DNA from: Deltaproteobacteria bacterium
GTDB taxonomy: Bacteria; Desulfobacterota; Binatia; UTPRO1
Length of the DNA stretch: 64,000 bases
Direction: 5' to 3'
NCBI GenBank assembly: GCA_020852955.1
Contig: JADYZW010000009.1
Coordinates: forward strand, 1 to 64,000
Shown here: positions 9,713 to 17,798 of the stretch, piece by piece
Layout: the number at the start of each line of letters is the position of its first letter
Numbering within the stretch: position 1 is the first letter of the stretch
Notes under the pieces: generated by a model
What the model saw: only the letters and a program-made list of their open reading frames with translations
Database searches by the model: none
Told to the model about the DNA's origin: nothing
Position numbers and translations under genes: made by a program

Positions 9713-11958
9713 GGTCCCCGTCCCGGCGCGGCGGCGGCGCGCGCGTCGCGGTCCTGCTGGCGCTCGGCGCGGCGCTGGTCGGGGACGGCTCGACCCCCGC
9801 CAGGGCGCAACGGCTGCCGGATCCGGGGCGCGCGGCGGCTGCCGTTCTCTGTCAGCAGGGGATCGTCGCCGGCGGCGCGCGACTCGTCGCGCGCCGCCTC
9901 CGGCTCCTCGGCGTCTGCGCGGGCGGGGCGTTCGCGTGCGTCCAGACGCAGCCCGGGAGTGCCGGGTGTCTCACGCGCGTTCGCCAGCGCTGCGAGCGGG
10001 CGTTCGCCGGCTACGAGACGCGGGACGTGCCGGCGGTCGAGCGGACGCTGCGGCGACGGTGCGGGGGACTCGCGTTCGCGGACGTACTCGCGGCGGACGG
10101 GCTCGGCCACGCGAGCGCGACGTCCGGCTGCGGCGCGCAGGACGATCGCGTCCCGTGGGACCCGACGTCGCTGGCGCGATGCCTGGTCGCGCAGCACGCC
10201 GCCGAGGCCGATCGCCTGTTCGCCGCGCGCCTCCCGCGGGCCGGCGAGCTGGTGGCGGTCAGCGGGGCGTCGCTCGCGGCCGCGAGCGCGTTGCCGGACT
10301 TCGGCGGCGACGGCGCCGGTCTCGGGGAACGGCGGAGCGGCCGGGCGGCGAAGCGTTGCGCGGCGGCGGTTGCGCGCGCCGCCGACCGGGTGGTGAACGC
10401 CGAGCTCCGCGGCGTGGGACGCTGCGGAGGCGCCGTGCTGGCGTGCGTGCAGAGCGGCGCCGCGGCGGCCGCGGTCGGGAAGCCCGAGAAGGTGGCGGCG
10501 ACGGATTGCCTGCCGCAGGCGGCCGCCATGTGCGCCGACTACGCCGCCCGCGCGGCGAGCGTTGCCGACGGGCTCCCGGCCGCGGTCCGCCGGCGCTGCG
10601 ACGTCGCGCTCCTGCCTTTCGGAGTGTTGCGGGCCGCCAACGCGGCGAACCTCGACGCCCTCGCGAGCGAGTGCGCGCGCCATGGGGTGGCGCCCCTCGC
10701 GACCCTCGACGACTACCTGGGCTGCCTCATCCGCCAGCAGCGTTGTCGCAGCCGGGCCGTCGCGCTGCGTGAAGTGCCGCGGGCGCGCGAGCTGGCGGCC
10801 TTCGCCGGCCGTCGGCTCGGAAGCGGCGCCTGCGCGGAGGCGCCCGCCGCCGCGCTCGCGTCCGTGCAGATGCTCCAGCGCGACGCGGCGGCCGCCAGCG
10901 GGCTCGACGGTCCGCGCGCGGTCGCCGTGAGCCCCGACGGCGCGCACGTCTACGTGGCGAGCTTCGACGACGATTCGGTGGCCGGATTCCGGCGGGACGC
11001 GGAGGACGGCCGCGTGACGCCGCTCGGGGCGCGATTCGACGGCGTCGACGGGATCGACGGCTTGAACGGGGCGCGGGGGATTGCGCTCAGCCCCGACGGC
11101 GCGCACGTCTACCTGGCGGGCGCACGCGACGACGCCGTTACGGTCTTCGAGCGCGACGGCGCGAGCGGCGCGTTGACGTTCGTGCAGCGGCGGAAGAACG
11201 GCGCGAGCGTGCTCGACAGCCTGAACGGAGCCCGCGCGGTCGCGGTCAGCCCCGACGGGAAGCACGTCTACGTCGGCGCGGATCCGGCGGCCGCGGTCGC
11301 GACGTTCGCACGCGACCCGGCGACCGGCGCCTTGACGTTCGTCGCGCGGGTCAAGGAGGGTGAGGGCGGGGTGTCCGGTGTGCGTGGGCCGTACGCCCTC
11401 GCGCTCAGTCCGGATGGCGCGAGCCTCTACGTCGCGTCCTTCGACGACGATGCGGTGGCCGCCTTCGCGCGCGACCCGGCGACCGGCGCGTTGACGTTCC
11501 TCGGGCGCGTCACGGACGGCGAGAACGGCGCGGAGGGCCTCGACGGAGTGCGCGCGCTCGCCGTCGCGCCGGACGGTGCGCACGTCTACGCGGCGGCGGA
11601 GCTCGCGCGCGCCGTCGTGATCCTCGCGCGCGACCCGGTGACGGGCGCGCTCGCGCCGCGCGCGGTCCGCCGCCACGTCTTCGGCGCCCCCGACGGTCTT
11701 GGCCGGCCGAATGCGGTCGCGATCAGCGCCGACGGCGCCCGCGTCTTCACGATCAGCGGCTACGACGACGTCGTGGCCGAGTTCGCGCGCGACGCGACGA
11801 GCGGTGCGCTCACGCTCGCGGGGAGCACGGTCCTCGCCATCGGCCCGCAGCTCGGCGATCCCGGAGTGCTCGGCCTGGCGCTGGCTCCCTCGGGGACGGC
11901 GCTCTACGCGGTGCAGAGCGCCCGCGACGTCCTGGAGGTGATCGCGACGCAGGAGTGA
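9709..11958 (+). CDS. Secreted Cys-rich protein with C-terminal lactonase-like beta-propeller
   Basis: The product is 749 aa from a GTG that overlaps the upstream TGA. A signal peptide (VAVLLALGAALVG...ARA) is followed by a Cys-rich region of about 370 residues with at least two related segments: CQQG...CAGGAFACVQ...CLTRVRQRC and CAAAV...CGGAVLACVQ...CLPQAAAMC. The last 360 residues form a seven-blade-like propeller of the 6-phosphogluconolactonase/YVTN type, with repeats of the form GARAVAVSPDGxHVYVAS, then FARDPATGALTFV. The Cys region probably forms disulfides outside the cytoplasm, and the propeller may bind a partner or substrate. No enzyme motif lets me name an activity. It is the last gene of the coupled operon; the next gene on this strand lies 199 bases away and is unrelated. 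Confidence 0.68.
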   Translation: MRSPSRRGGGARVAVLLALGAALVGDGSTPARAQRLPDPGRAAAAVLCQQGIVAGGARLVARRLRLLGVCAGGAFACVQTQPGSAGCLTRVRQRCERAFAGYETRDVPAVERTLRRRCGGLAFADVLAADGLGHASATSGCGAQDDRVPWDPTSLARCLVAQHAAEADRLFAARLPRAGELVAVSGASLAAASALPDFGGDGAGLGERRSGRAAKRCAAAVARAADRVVNAELRGVGRCGGAVLACVQSGAAAAAVGKPEKVAATDCLPQAAAMCADYAARAASVADGLPAAVRRRCDVALLPFGVLRAANAANLDALASECARHGVAPLATLDDYLGCLIRQQRCRSRAVALREVPRARELAAFAGRRLGSGACAEAPAAALASVQMLQRDAAAASGLDGPRAVAVSPDGAHVYVASFDDDSVAGFRRDAEDGRVTPLGARFDGVDGIDGLNGARGIALSPDGAHVYLAGARDDAVTVFERDGASGALTFVQRRKNGASVLDSLNGARAVAVSPDGKHVYVGADPAAAVATFARDPATGALTFVARVKEGEGGVSGVRGPYALALSPDGASLYVASFDDDAVAAFARDPATGALTFLGRVTDGENGAEGLDGVRALAVAPDGAHVYAAAELARAVVILARDPVTGALAPRAVRRHVFGAPDGLGRPNAVAISADGARVFTISGYDDVVAEFARDATSGALTLAGSTVLAIGPQLGDPGVLGLALAPSGTALYAVQSARDVLEVIATQE

Positions 11959-12157
11959 GCGGAAATCCTCGTGACGTTCGCCACGGCGGACGCGATACCG
12001 GGCGTGCAGGCGTGCCGTTCCGGGCATCGGCGCAGCGTCGGCTCGCCCCTTCCGGCGGCGGATCCCGGGGGAAACAGTCGATGGGAGTCACCGGGTTAGA
12101 CGCCCGGAGGCGATGCCGGCACGGAAGCGGCACCCGGCTTGCTTCAAGGCGAGTCGC

Positions 12158-12859
12158 ATGGCGGGTCCCCTCGAGATCCCTTTTCACGCGTCGTTCGGCG
12201 TCGCGGTCGATCTCGGGCGGAGCGGTTTCAAGGATCTCCAGCGCGAGATCCGGCGCGAGGCGCGGCGCGCCCTGGCGTCGGCGTTCAAGGAGATGCTCGG
12301 CCGGATCGAGCGTGCGCTGGTCGCTCGCCGCGTCGTGTGCGGCGCGTGCGCGGTGCGGATGTACAGCCGCGGCCGGAGCGCGCGCCGGATCGTCACCGCC
12401 TTCGGGCCAATCGAGGTCTTCCGCACGCGCTACCGCTGTCGGCGCTGCGGGGCGACGCGGCGGCCGCTCGACGAGTGGCTCGCGATCGAGGCCGATGTGA
12501 CGGCGATGGTGCGGGAGCAGGCGCTCTATCTCGCCGCCGATCTTCCGTACGACCGCGCCGCCGAGGTGCTGCGTCACGTCGGCGGCATCGGCATCAGCGG
12601 TCGCCAGATCCAGCGGCTCCTCGAGCTCGAGAGCGATCGCATCGAGGTGGCGCTCGGAGGTCCGCGGGCGTGCGCCGGCGGTGTGAAGCAGCGCTTCCGG
12701 CGCGCCGGGAACACGGACACCAGCGCGGGGGCGCGCCGCCTGCTCCAGCTGCGCCGCCTGCGCAGCTCGGGCCTGTGGGACGCGTACTGGTCCGGACGGC
12801 TCGACCAGCGCGAGCCGCAGCCGCCGGCCGCGGGCCGGCGGGACGCGCGCCGCGCGTGA
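12158..12859 (+). pseudogene. Internally deleted ISKra4-family (UPF0236-like) transposase remnant
   Basis: The 233-aa reading frame starts best at the ATG before AGPLEIPFHASFGV; an in-frame upstream ATG at 12113 lacks family-like sequence. It has the N-terminal region of ISKra4/UPF0236 transposases: a helical segment, a zinc-binding CGAC pair, the arch TAFGPIEVFRTRYRCRRCG, PLDEWLAIE, and LYLAADLPYDRAAEVL. After residue 180 it jumps to a segment resembling the extreme C-terminus of those enzymes (GARRLLQLRRLRSSG, then LWDAYW). The DDE catalytic core that should lie between, a few hundred residues in intact elements, is missing, although the frame stays open. It is therefore a deletion derivative, or possibly a small domesticated DNA-binding protein. 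I could not identify flanking inverted repeats or a target duplication. Confidence 0.6.
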
Positions 12860-12873
12860 GGCCGACGCGGGGA

Positions 12874-12908
12874 TCGCGCGGTCGTGAAGCGCGGCGGGGA
12901 CCGCGCGA
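12874..12908. terminator. GC hairpin at a convergent junction
   Basis: TCGCGCGGTC at 12874-12883 pairs perfectly with GACCGCGCGA at 12899-12908 around a 15-base loop. It lies between the transposase remnant (plus strand, ends 12859) and the fused metallophosphoesterase (minus strand, ends 12953). No T-tract follows on either strand, so it would be a non-canonical bidirectional terminator. Confidence 0.45.
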
Positions 12909-12952
12909 GCGCGAGGCGGCGCGGCCCCCGGGTCTCCGGTGGCGGCGGTCGC

Positions 12953-15892
12953 CTACTCGACGAGCGCGGGGTGCGCGCGCTTCCAGGCGTCGACGGCGCG
13001 ATCCCAGACGCTCCGGTCCTTGGTGACGGTGAAGCACGCCGGGAGCCGCGCCGGATAGTCTCCCGGCCCGAGCCAGACCATGACGTTGTTCGAGCAGGCC
13101 GTGAGAGTGGACGGTACGCCCATGGACCCCGCGCCCCCTTGCCCCACCTGGTCCGCCATGAAGACGTTGTCGTGGAGGGCGAGGTTCGTCGCGCGATCGG
13201 ACCACTTGAAGAAGCCTTCGTGGCCGAGGGCGGTCGGCGCGCCGTTGCGCGGTCCAGGCATGGCGGCGAGGTGGAGGAGGGTGCGCCGGATCGTGAGCGT
13301 CTGCCCGCGTCCGTCCCAGCCTCCGGCGACGATCGACGAGGTCGGCCGCTCGGCGATGGCGACGTAGCAGCCGTCGAAGAGCGAGTCTTCGATCAGGCCT
13401 CCCTGGACGTGGTCGTTCTCGACGCAGTCGTCGCGGACGTACGAGAGCCAGCTGTGCCGGATCGTGAAGGGGCCCGGCCCCTCCGGGCGGATGCCGTCGG
13501 TCACGTTGTCGATGCGCACGCCCTCGACGCCGAAGGCCGCGTTGTCGAAGGCGATGCCGGCGTTGTTCTCGTCGTGCATCGAGTCCCAGCCGCGGGCGCG
13601 GTCGTACTGGCCGAGCACGCGCCCGCCGGCGATGCAGGCCCCCGCGCCGCCGGCGAGGTTCACGGGATAGTGGTTGGTCGATGAGCCGAGGAACGTGGCG
13701 GAGCGCGCGTCGATCCGCGTGAGGGGCGCAAGGCCGTGGTTGGAGTACTTGGTGGCGCGGGTGCCGCTCAGGAGGATGCGGGGCCCGGTGCCGGAGAGGC
13801 AGGCGGACGGCGCCGGCGTGGCGTCCGAGGTCGGCGTGGCGCTCGGCCGCGGCGTGGCGGTCGCGGTGCGCAGCGGCGTCGCGCTGCGGACGGCCGTGGG
13901 CGGGGCGCTCGGCCGCGGCGTCGCCGTCGCCGTGGGGCGCGGTGTGGCCGTGGCCGTGCGGGTCGCGGCGACGACGGTCGGCGTGGGGCTTCGGGTCGGA
14001 GCGGCGCCGACGGTCACGTGGAGCGCCGGGCGCTGCCCGGTCGTCGGATGCTCGCGGCTCGAGAACGTCGCGCCGTCGCTGCTCGTGTTGGTGATGGCCA
14101 GCGTGTAGTGGCCCGGCCCCGCCGTGAACGCGGCGGTGACGTCGACGACGACGCGCTGGCCCCGCCTGACCGGACCGAGGCTCGCGACTACCAGCCCGGC
14201 GTTCGGGACGAGGGGCGAGCCGTCGGCGGCATCCAGCCGGCCGTCGCGGTTGCGGTCGACGTCGGTCCACTTGAGGCCCGGAGCGCCCGCGCTGGTCGCG
14301 TCGACGCCGGTCGCGGCGCCTTCGGTCCAGGACGGCGACACGGGCAGGCGCACGACGCTGCCGCCGTCGTCCGAGGCGTTGGTGGCGTGCAGCTCGAGCA
14401 GTGCGCGCGCGATCGGGCCGGACTCGGCCGAGAGATCGAAGGCGAGGTAGGTGACGCCGAAGGGCTTCACGTCGACGTCGAGATGGTCGGACCCGCCGTG
14501 CGACCAGGAGGCCTCGCCGCCCGCTTCGATGTAGGTGTCGGCGCTCGCCTCGAGGCGGCGTCCGGCCGGCGTCAGGACCGGCGTCGGCGTGCGGACGGGG
14601 GTCGCCGTGCGCGTGCGGGTCGTGGCCGGCGTCGCGGTGGCGCCCGGCGCCGCGACCGTCGGTGCGGCGGTTGCCGTCGCGCCCGGCGCCGGGGTGCGCG
14701 TGCGCGCCGGGGTCGCGGTCCGGGAAGGGGTGGGCACGGTGCCCTTCACGAGGCCCATCTCGTCCCGGATCGTCCCGTCGTCGCGCACCATCTCGAGCAG
14801 GAGCGCGTCGTCGTCCACCGAGACGCGGGTGAAGTGGTACGCCGACTCGGAGTAGGCGGTGAAGCTGCTGCTCCCGGCCGGGTAGAGTTCGCGTCCGCCC
14901 CCGCCGGTCGTCACGTAGACGGTTCCGGCGCCCGGGGCCACGATGGCGCCGCCGCGCAGCGGCAGGGTGCGTTCGTAGTCGTGCTCGTGGCCCATGAAGA
15001 CCAGGTCGACCGCATGGCGATCGAAGATCGGCACGAGGTTGTTGCGGATCGTCGTGCTGCTGCCGTGGTCGCTGCTCGAGTAGATCGAGTGATGGAAGGC
15101 GACGAACTTCCAGCGCGCGGCGCTCCCGGCGAGGTCCTCGTTGAGGAAGACGTACTGCGCGCTTCCGGGGGAGGTGCTCGCGGTCGAGTTCAGCACCGCG
15201 ACGTGCGCGTTCCCGAAGTCGAACGAGTAGTAGTTCTCGGAGCCCGCCGCGTTGTTGGCGGGCGTGTAGAAGGCGTCGCGCCACGGCTGGCCGCTCGCCG
15301 TTCGGACGTCGTGGTTGCCGAGGCAGGGCCAGAAGGCGAGGCGCGTCAGCAGCGCCGCGTACGGGTCGAAGAAGCGCGGGTCGTAGAGCGCGGCTTCCCC
15401 GTTGTCGTAGATCATGTCGCCGGTGTGCAGGACGAAGTCGGCGGGACTGGCGAGCATCTCGTCGCGCACGCGCATCTGCGCGCCGCCGCCCGACCCCGTG
15501 TCGCCGACGACGAGAAAGGTGAAGGGCGCGCTCGGGTCGTCGGTCGTGAAGCGCGATTCCGCCGCGAGCGGTGCGGCGCCGTCGCGCGGGACGTAGCCGT
15601 ACGTCCCGCCGGGGAGGAGGCCGGTCACCGCGATCGCGCAGACCCGACCCGGCGGCCCGGTCGACACGGTGGCGGCTCCGCCGGCGAGCGGCCGCAGGGC
15701 GAGCGCGCAGTCGCTTGCCACGTCGGTGTTCCAGACCACGGTGACCGACGTGGTGGTGAGGAGTTGGAGATAGGGCCCGCGCGTCAGGACGGCCGCGGAC
15801 GCCAGCGCCGGGCTCGTCAGCGGCACGCACGCCGCGAGCGCGACCGCGAGCCGGATCCCGCGCGCCGCGCGCGCTCGAAAACGGTGCTCCAT
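12953..15892 (-). CDS. Secreted metallophosphoesterase fused to DNRLRE and beta-helix domains
   Basis: The 979-aa product has a signal peptide (1-34, ending LASAAV). The N-terminal phosphatase part (about 35-370) has a fibronectin-like PAP domain (LTRGPYLQLLTTTSVTVVWN) and metal motifs GDTGSGG, HTGDMIYD, LGNHD, FHHS and GHEHDYERT. A Thr/Pro/Arg linker (about 382-444) joins it to a DNRLRE module (445-627, LEASADTYIEAGG). A second Thr/Pro linker (627-697) leads to a C-terminal right-handed beta-helix-like domain (697-979), with runs such as GIAFDNAAFGVEGVRIDNV and GGLIEDSLFDGCYVAIA. The start ATG is preceded on the minus strand by GAGGGGGG about ten bases upstream. Phosphatase motifs are complete. 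The beta-helix suggests polysaccharide or surface binding. It stands alone, convergent with the transposase remnant. Confidence 0.78.
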   Translation of the reverse strand: MEHRFRARAARGIRLAVALAACVPLTSPALASAAVLTRGPYLQLLTTTSVTVVWNTDVASDCALALRPLAGGAATVSTGPPGRVCAIAVTGLLPGGTYGYVPRDGAAPLAAESRFTTDDPSAPFTFLVVGDTGSGGGAQMRVRDEMLASPADFVLHTGDMIYDNGEAALYDPRFFDPYAALLTRLAFWPCLGNHDVRTASGQPWRDAFYTPANNAAGSENYYSFDFGNAHVAVLNSTASTSPGSAQYVFLNEDLAGSAARWKFVAFHHSIYSSSDHGSSTTIRNNLVPIFDRHAVDLVFMGHEHDYERTLPLRGGAIVAPGAGTVYVTTGGGGRELYPAGSSSFTAYSESAYHFTRVSVDDDALLLEMVRDDGTIRDEMGLVKGTVPTPSRTATPARTRTPAPGATATAAPTVAAPGATATPATTRTRTATPVRTPTPVLTPAGRRLEASADTYIEAGGEASWSHGGSDHLDVDVKPFGVTYLAFDLSAESGPIARALLELHATNASDDGGSVVRLPVSPSWTEGAATGVDATSAGAPGLKWTDVDRNRDGRLDAADGSPLVPNAGLVVASLGPVRRGQRVVVDVTAAFTAGPGHYTLAITNTSSDGATFSSREHPTTGQRPALHVTVGAAPTRSPTPTVVAATRTATATPRPTATATPRPSAPPTAVRSATPLRTATATPRPSATPTSDATPAPSACLSGTGPRILLSGTRATKYSNHGLAPLTRIDARSATFLGSSTNHYPVNLAGGAGACIAGGRVLGQYDRARGWDSMHDENNAGIAFDNAAFGVEGVRIDNVTDGIRPEGPGPFTIRHSWLSYVRDDCVENDHVQGGLIEDSLFDGCYVAIAERPTSSIVAGGWDGRGQTLTIRRTLLHLAAMPGPRNGAPTALGHEGFFKWSDRATNLALHDNVFMADQVGQGGAGSMGVPSTLTACSNNVMVWLGPGDYPARLPACFTVTKDRSVWDRAVDAWKRAHPALVE

Positions 15893-16586
15893 AATGTGTG
15901 ACCCCCCTCGTGTCGACCGACGCCGCCTCGGGTGCGTGAGCGTGCGCCGTGACACGTGACGGGGCAGCTCACCGAGATGGCGTCCGCGATCCAGCGTTGC
16001 TCGATCGCGCACCCGGCTCAGGAGCAACCGGGGTGCCATCCGCGCGCGGCGATCCGCGTCCGCCGGAACGCGCGCGGCCGGCCGCGCGACGTCAGCGGGA
16101 TGACGGTGGGTTCACGAGTGCGCGGTCGCGGCGCGACGCCGTGTGGAACTCCATGGCGGCCTCCATGGCGTGCGGTCCCGGAGAGCACGAGAGTGTCAGG
16201 GGAGATCGCTCGGGCGTTCGCCACGGCCGATCGCGCGGGGTCGGACATGGCGCGTGCGCTCCGCGCGCGCCCCGCGGCGCCTCCCGCCGCTCGGTGCGGC
16301 GGGCGGGCGCACGGTCGCGCCACGACGTGCACCATCGTTCCGCGAGCGCGCGCGTCTGCACGATGCGGCGTTCCTGCGAGGCCGGAAAGGCCGCCGCGCC
16401 GCCGCGCGGACTTCGTTGCAACCGGAGGGATTCTTCTGCATAGTACGCGCGTTCTTAGAACGTGTTTCATTTTTGCGTTGGGCGCCGCGCGCGGAGGCGG
16501 GGCGCGGCGCGCCACAGGAGCCGATCCATCATGCCGAACGCCGTGCCCGACGAACGCAGCGTGCCGATCCCGCGGCGGCGCTTCTG
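15893..16586. other. Long divergent intergenic region
   Basis: These 694 bases separate the minus-strand metallophosphoesterase from the first CoA-transferase. Open frames are present but show no family-like protein sequence and look like GC-driven shadows. The only signals I see are the KstR-like palindrome at 16456-16469, a local drop in GC around 16435-16480, and the purine-rich leader of the minus-strand gene at 15901-15907. The CoA-transferase ATG at 16587 has no strong Shine-Dalgarno and its leader would be over 100 bases if transcription starts near the palindrome. Confidence 0.6.
16456..16469 (+). promoter_or_regulatory. KstR-like operator upstream of the CoA-transferase operon
   Basis: TAGAACGTGTTTCA matches the 14-base pattern TnnAACnnGTTnnA, the consensus of the actinobacterial TetR-family repressor KstR. 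It lies in an AT-richer island 118 bases before the CoA-transferase start. Unlike the other two sites of this window, no TTGCCR box lies 13 bases upstream, so this promoter is organised differently. No tetR-type gene is present in the window. Confidence 0.55.
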
Positions 16587-17789
16587 ATGCCCCGCGCCCT
16601 CGCGGGGATTCGGGTCGTCGATCTCACGGTCGAGCCGTGGGGCGGCATCGCAGCGGCGCTCCTCGGCGACTTCGGGGCGGACGTGATCCGCGTCGACGGG
16701 CTCGGACCCCCCGTGGCGGTCGGTCCCGAGGACGAGCGCGCGCCCGGCGCGTGGAACGCGGACGCGGCGCTCGCGCAGCGGAACAAGCGGAGCCTCGGCG
16801 TCGACCTCGCGCGCCCGGCGGGGCGCGAGCTCGTGCAGGCGCTCGTGGCGCGGGCGGACGTGGTGCTCACCGATCGCGCCCGCGCGGACCTCGAGCATCT
16901 CGGCCTCGACTACCGGACGCTCGGCGCCCACAAACCCGACCTGATCTACGCGCGCGGTTCGGGCTTCGGCCCGAAGGGTCCGGACGCCGATCTGCCGGCG
17001 ATCGACGAGCTCGCCGCGGCGCGAACTGGGATGATGCCGATCCTGCCGCAGCCGGGGCGTCCGCCAGTCTTTCCCGGGCACGGCCAGATGTACACGGCGG
17101 TCATGCTCGCGTTCGGGATCCTGACCGCGCTCCATCATCGCGCCCGGACCGGCGCAGGGCAGGAGGTCGACGCGTCGCTGCTCGCCGGCAACATGTACGG
17201 CGCGAGCCTCGATCTCCAAGCGTACCTCGCGATCGGCGGCGAGCGCATGCTGCAGCCGATCTCGCGCCTCGACGCCGGGAACCCGATGAGCGGCACGATG
17301 TACACGAGCGCCGACGGCCCGTGGGTCACGCTCACCATGCCGGATACCGATCGCTGGTGGCCGATCTTCGCCCCGCTGGTCGAGCTCGCCGTCGACGACC
17401 CGCGCTTCGACACGCACGACAAGCGCTGCGGCGCGCACCGGCTCGAGATGATGCGGGTGCTGGAGGCGGCGTTCCGTCGGCGGCCGGCGGCGCACTGGCG
17501 CGCGATGTTCCAGGAGCGCCAGCTCTCGGCCGACATCATCGAAAGCTACGACTTCCCGGCGGCCGACCCGCAGGTCTACCGCAACCGCTACCTCCTCGCG
17601 ATCGACGATCCGAGCCACGGGGCGCAGACCTCGCTCGGCTTCCCGATCTTCATGAGCGAGACGCCGGCCCGCCTCGACGCGGCGGCGCCCGCGCGCGGTC
17701 AGCACGGCGCGGCCATCCTCCACGACCTCCTCGGCCTCTCCGAGGATGCGATCACGGCGCTCCGCGACGCCGGCACGATCGCGGGCTGA
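16587..17789 (+). CDS. CaiB/BaiF family III CoA-transferase-like protein lacking the catalytic Asp
   Basis: The 400-aa product has the family length and fold signatures: GIRVVDLTVEPWGG near the start, LLGDFGADVIRVD, NKRSLGVDLARPAGRELV, and LIYARGSGFGPKGPDAD. Family III enzymes move CoA between acids through an aspartyl-CoA intermediate. The catalytic Asp (Asp169 of formyl-CoA transferase) lies 11 residues before the ILxAL helix segment. Here that position is Gln167 (GHGQMYTAVMLAFGILTAL), while the other four paralogues of the window keep Asp. It may be a catalytically inactive partner of the next two genes, or use a different mechanism. It is the first gene of a three-gene run and is led by a KstR-like site. 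The gap to the next GTG is nine bases. Confidence 0.8.
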   Translation: MPRALAGIRVVDLTVEPWGGIAAALLGDFGADVIRVDGLGPPVAVGPEDERAPGAWNADAALAQRNKRSLGVDLARPAGRELVQALVARADVVLTDRARADLEHLGLDYRTLGAHKPDLIYARGSGFGPKGPDADLPAIDELAAARTGMMPILPQPGRPPVFPGHGQMYTAVMLAFGILTALHHRARTGAGQEVDASLLAGNMYGASLDLQAYLAIGGERMLQPISRLDAGNPMSGTMYTSADGPWVTLTMPDTDRWWPIFAPLVELAVDDPRFDTHDKRCGAHRLEMMRVLEAAFRRRPAAHWRAMFQERQLSADIIESYDFPAADPQVYRNRYLLAIDDPSHGAQTSLGFPIFMSETPARLDAAAPARGQHGAAILHDLLGLSEDAITALRDAGTIAG

Positions 17790-17798
17790 CGGACGCCC

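Noticed and set aside
15893-16586. Extra genes in the long gap before the first CoA-transferase
   Set aside because: Open frames overlap each other on both strands with Arg/Ala-biased content and no ribosome sites or domains.
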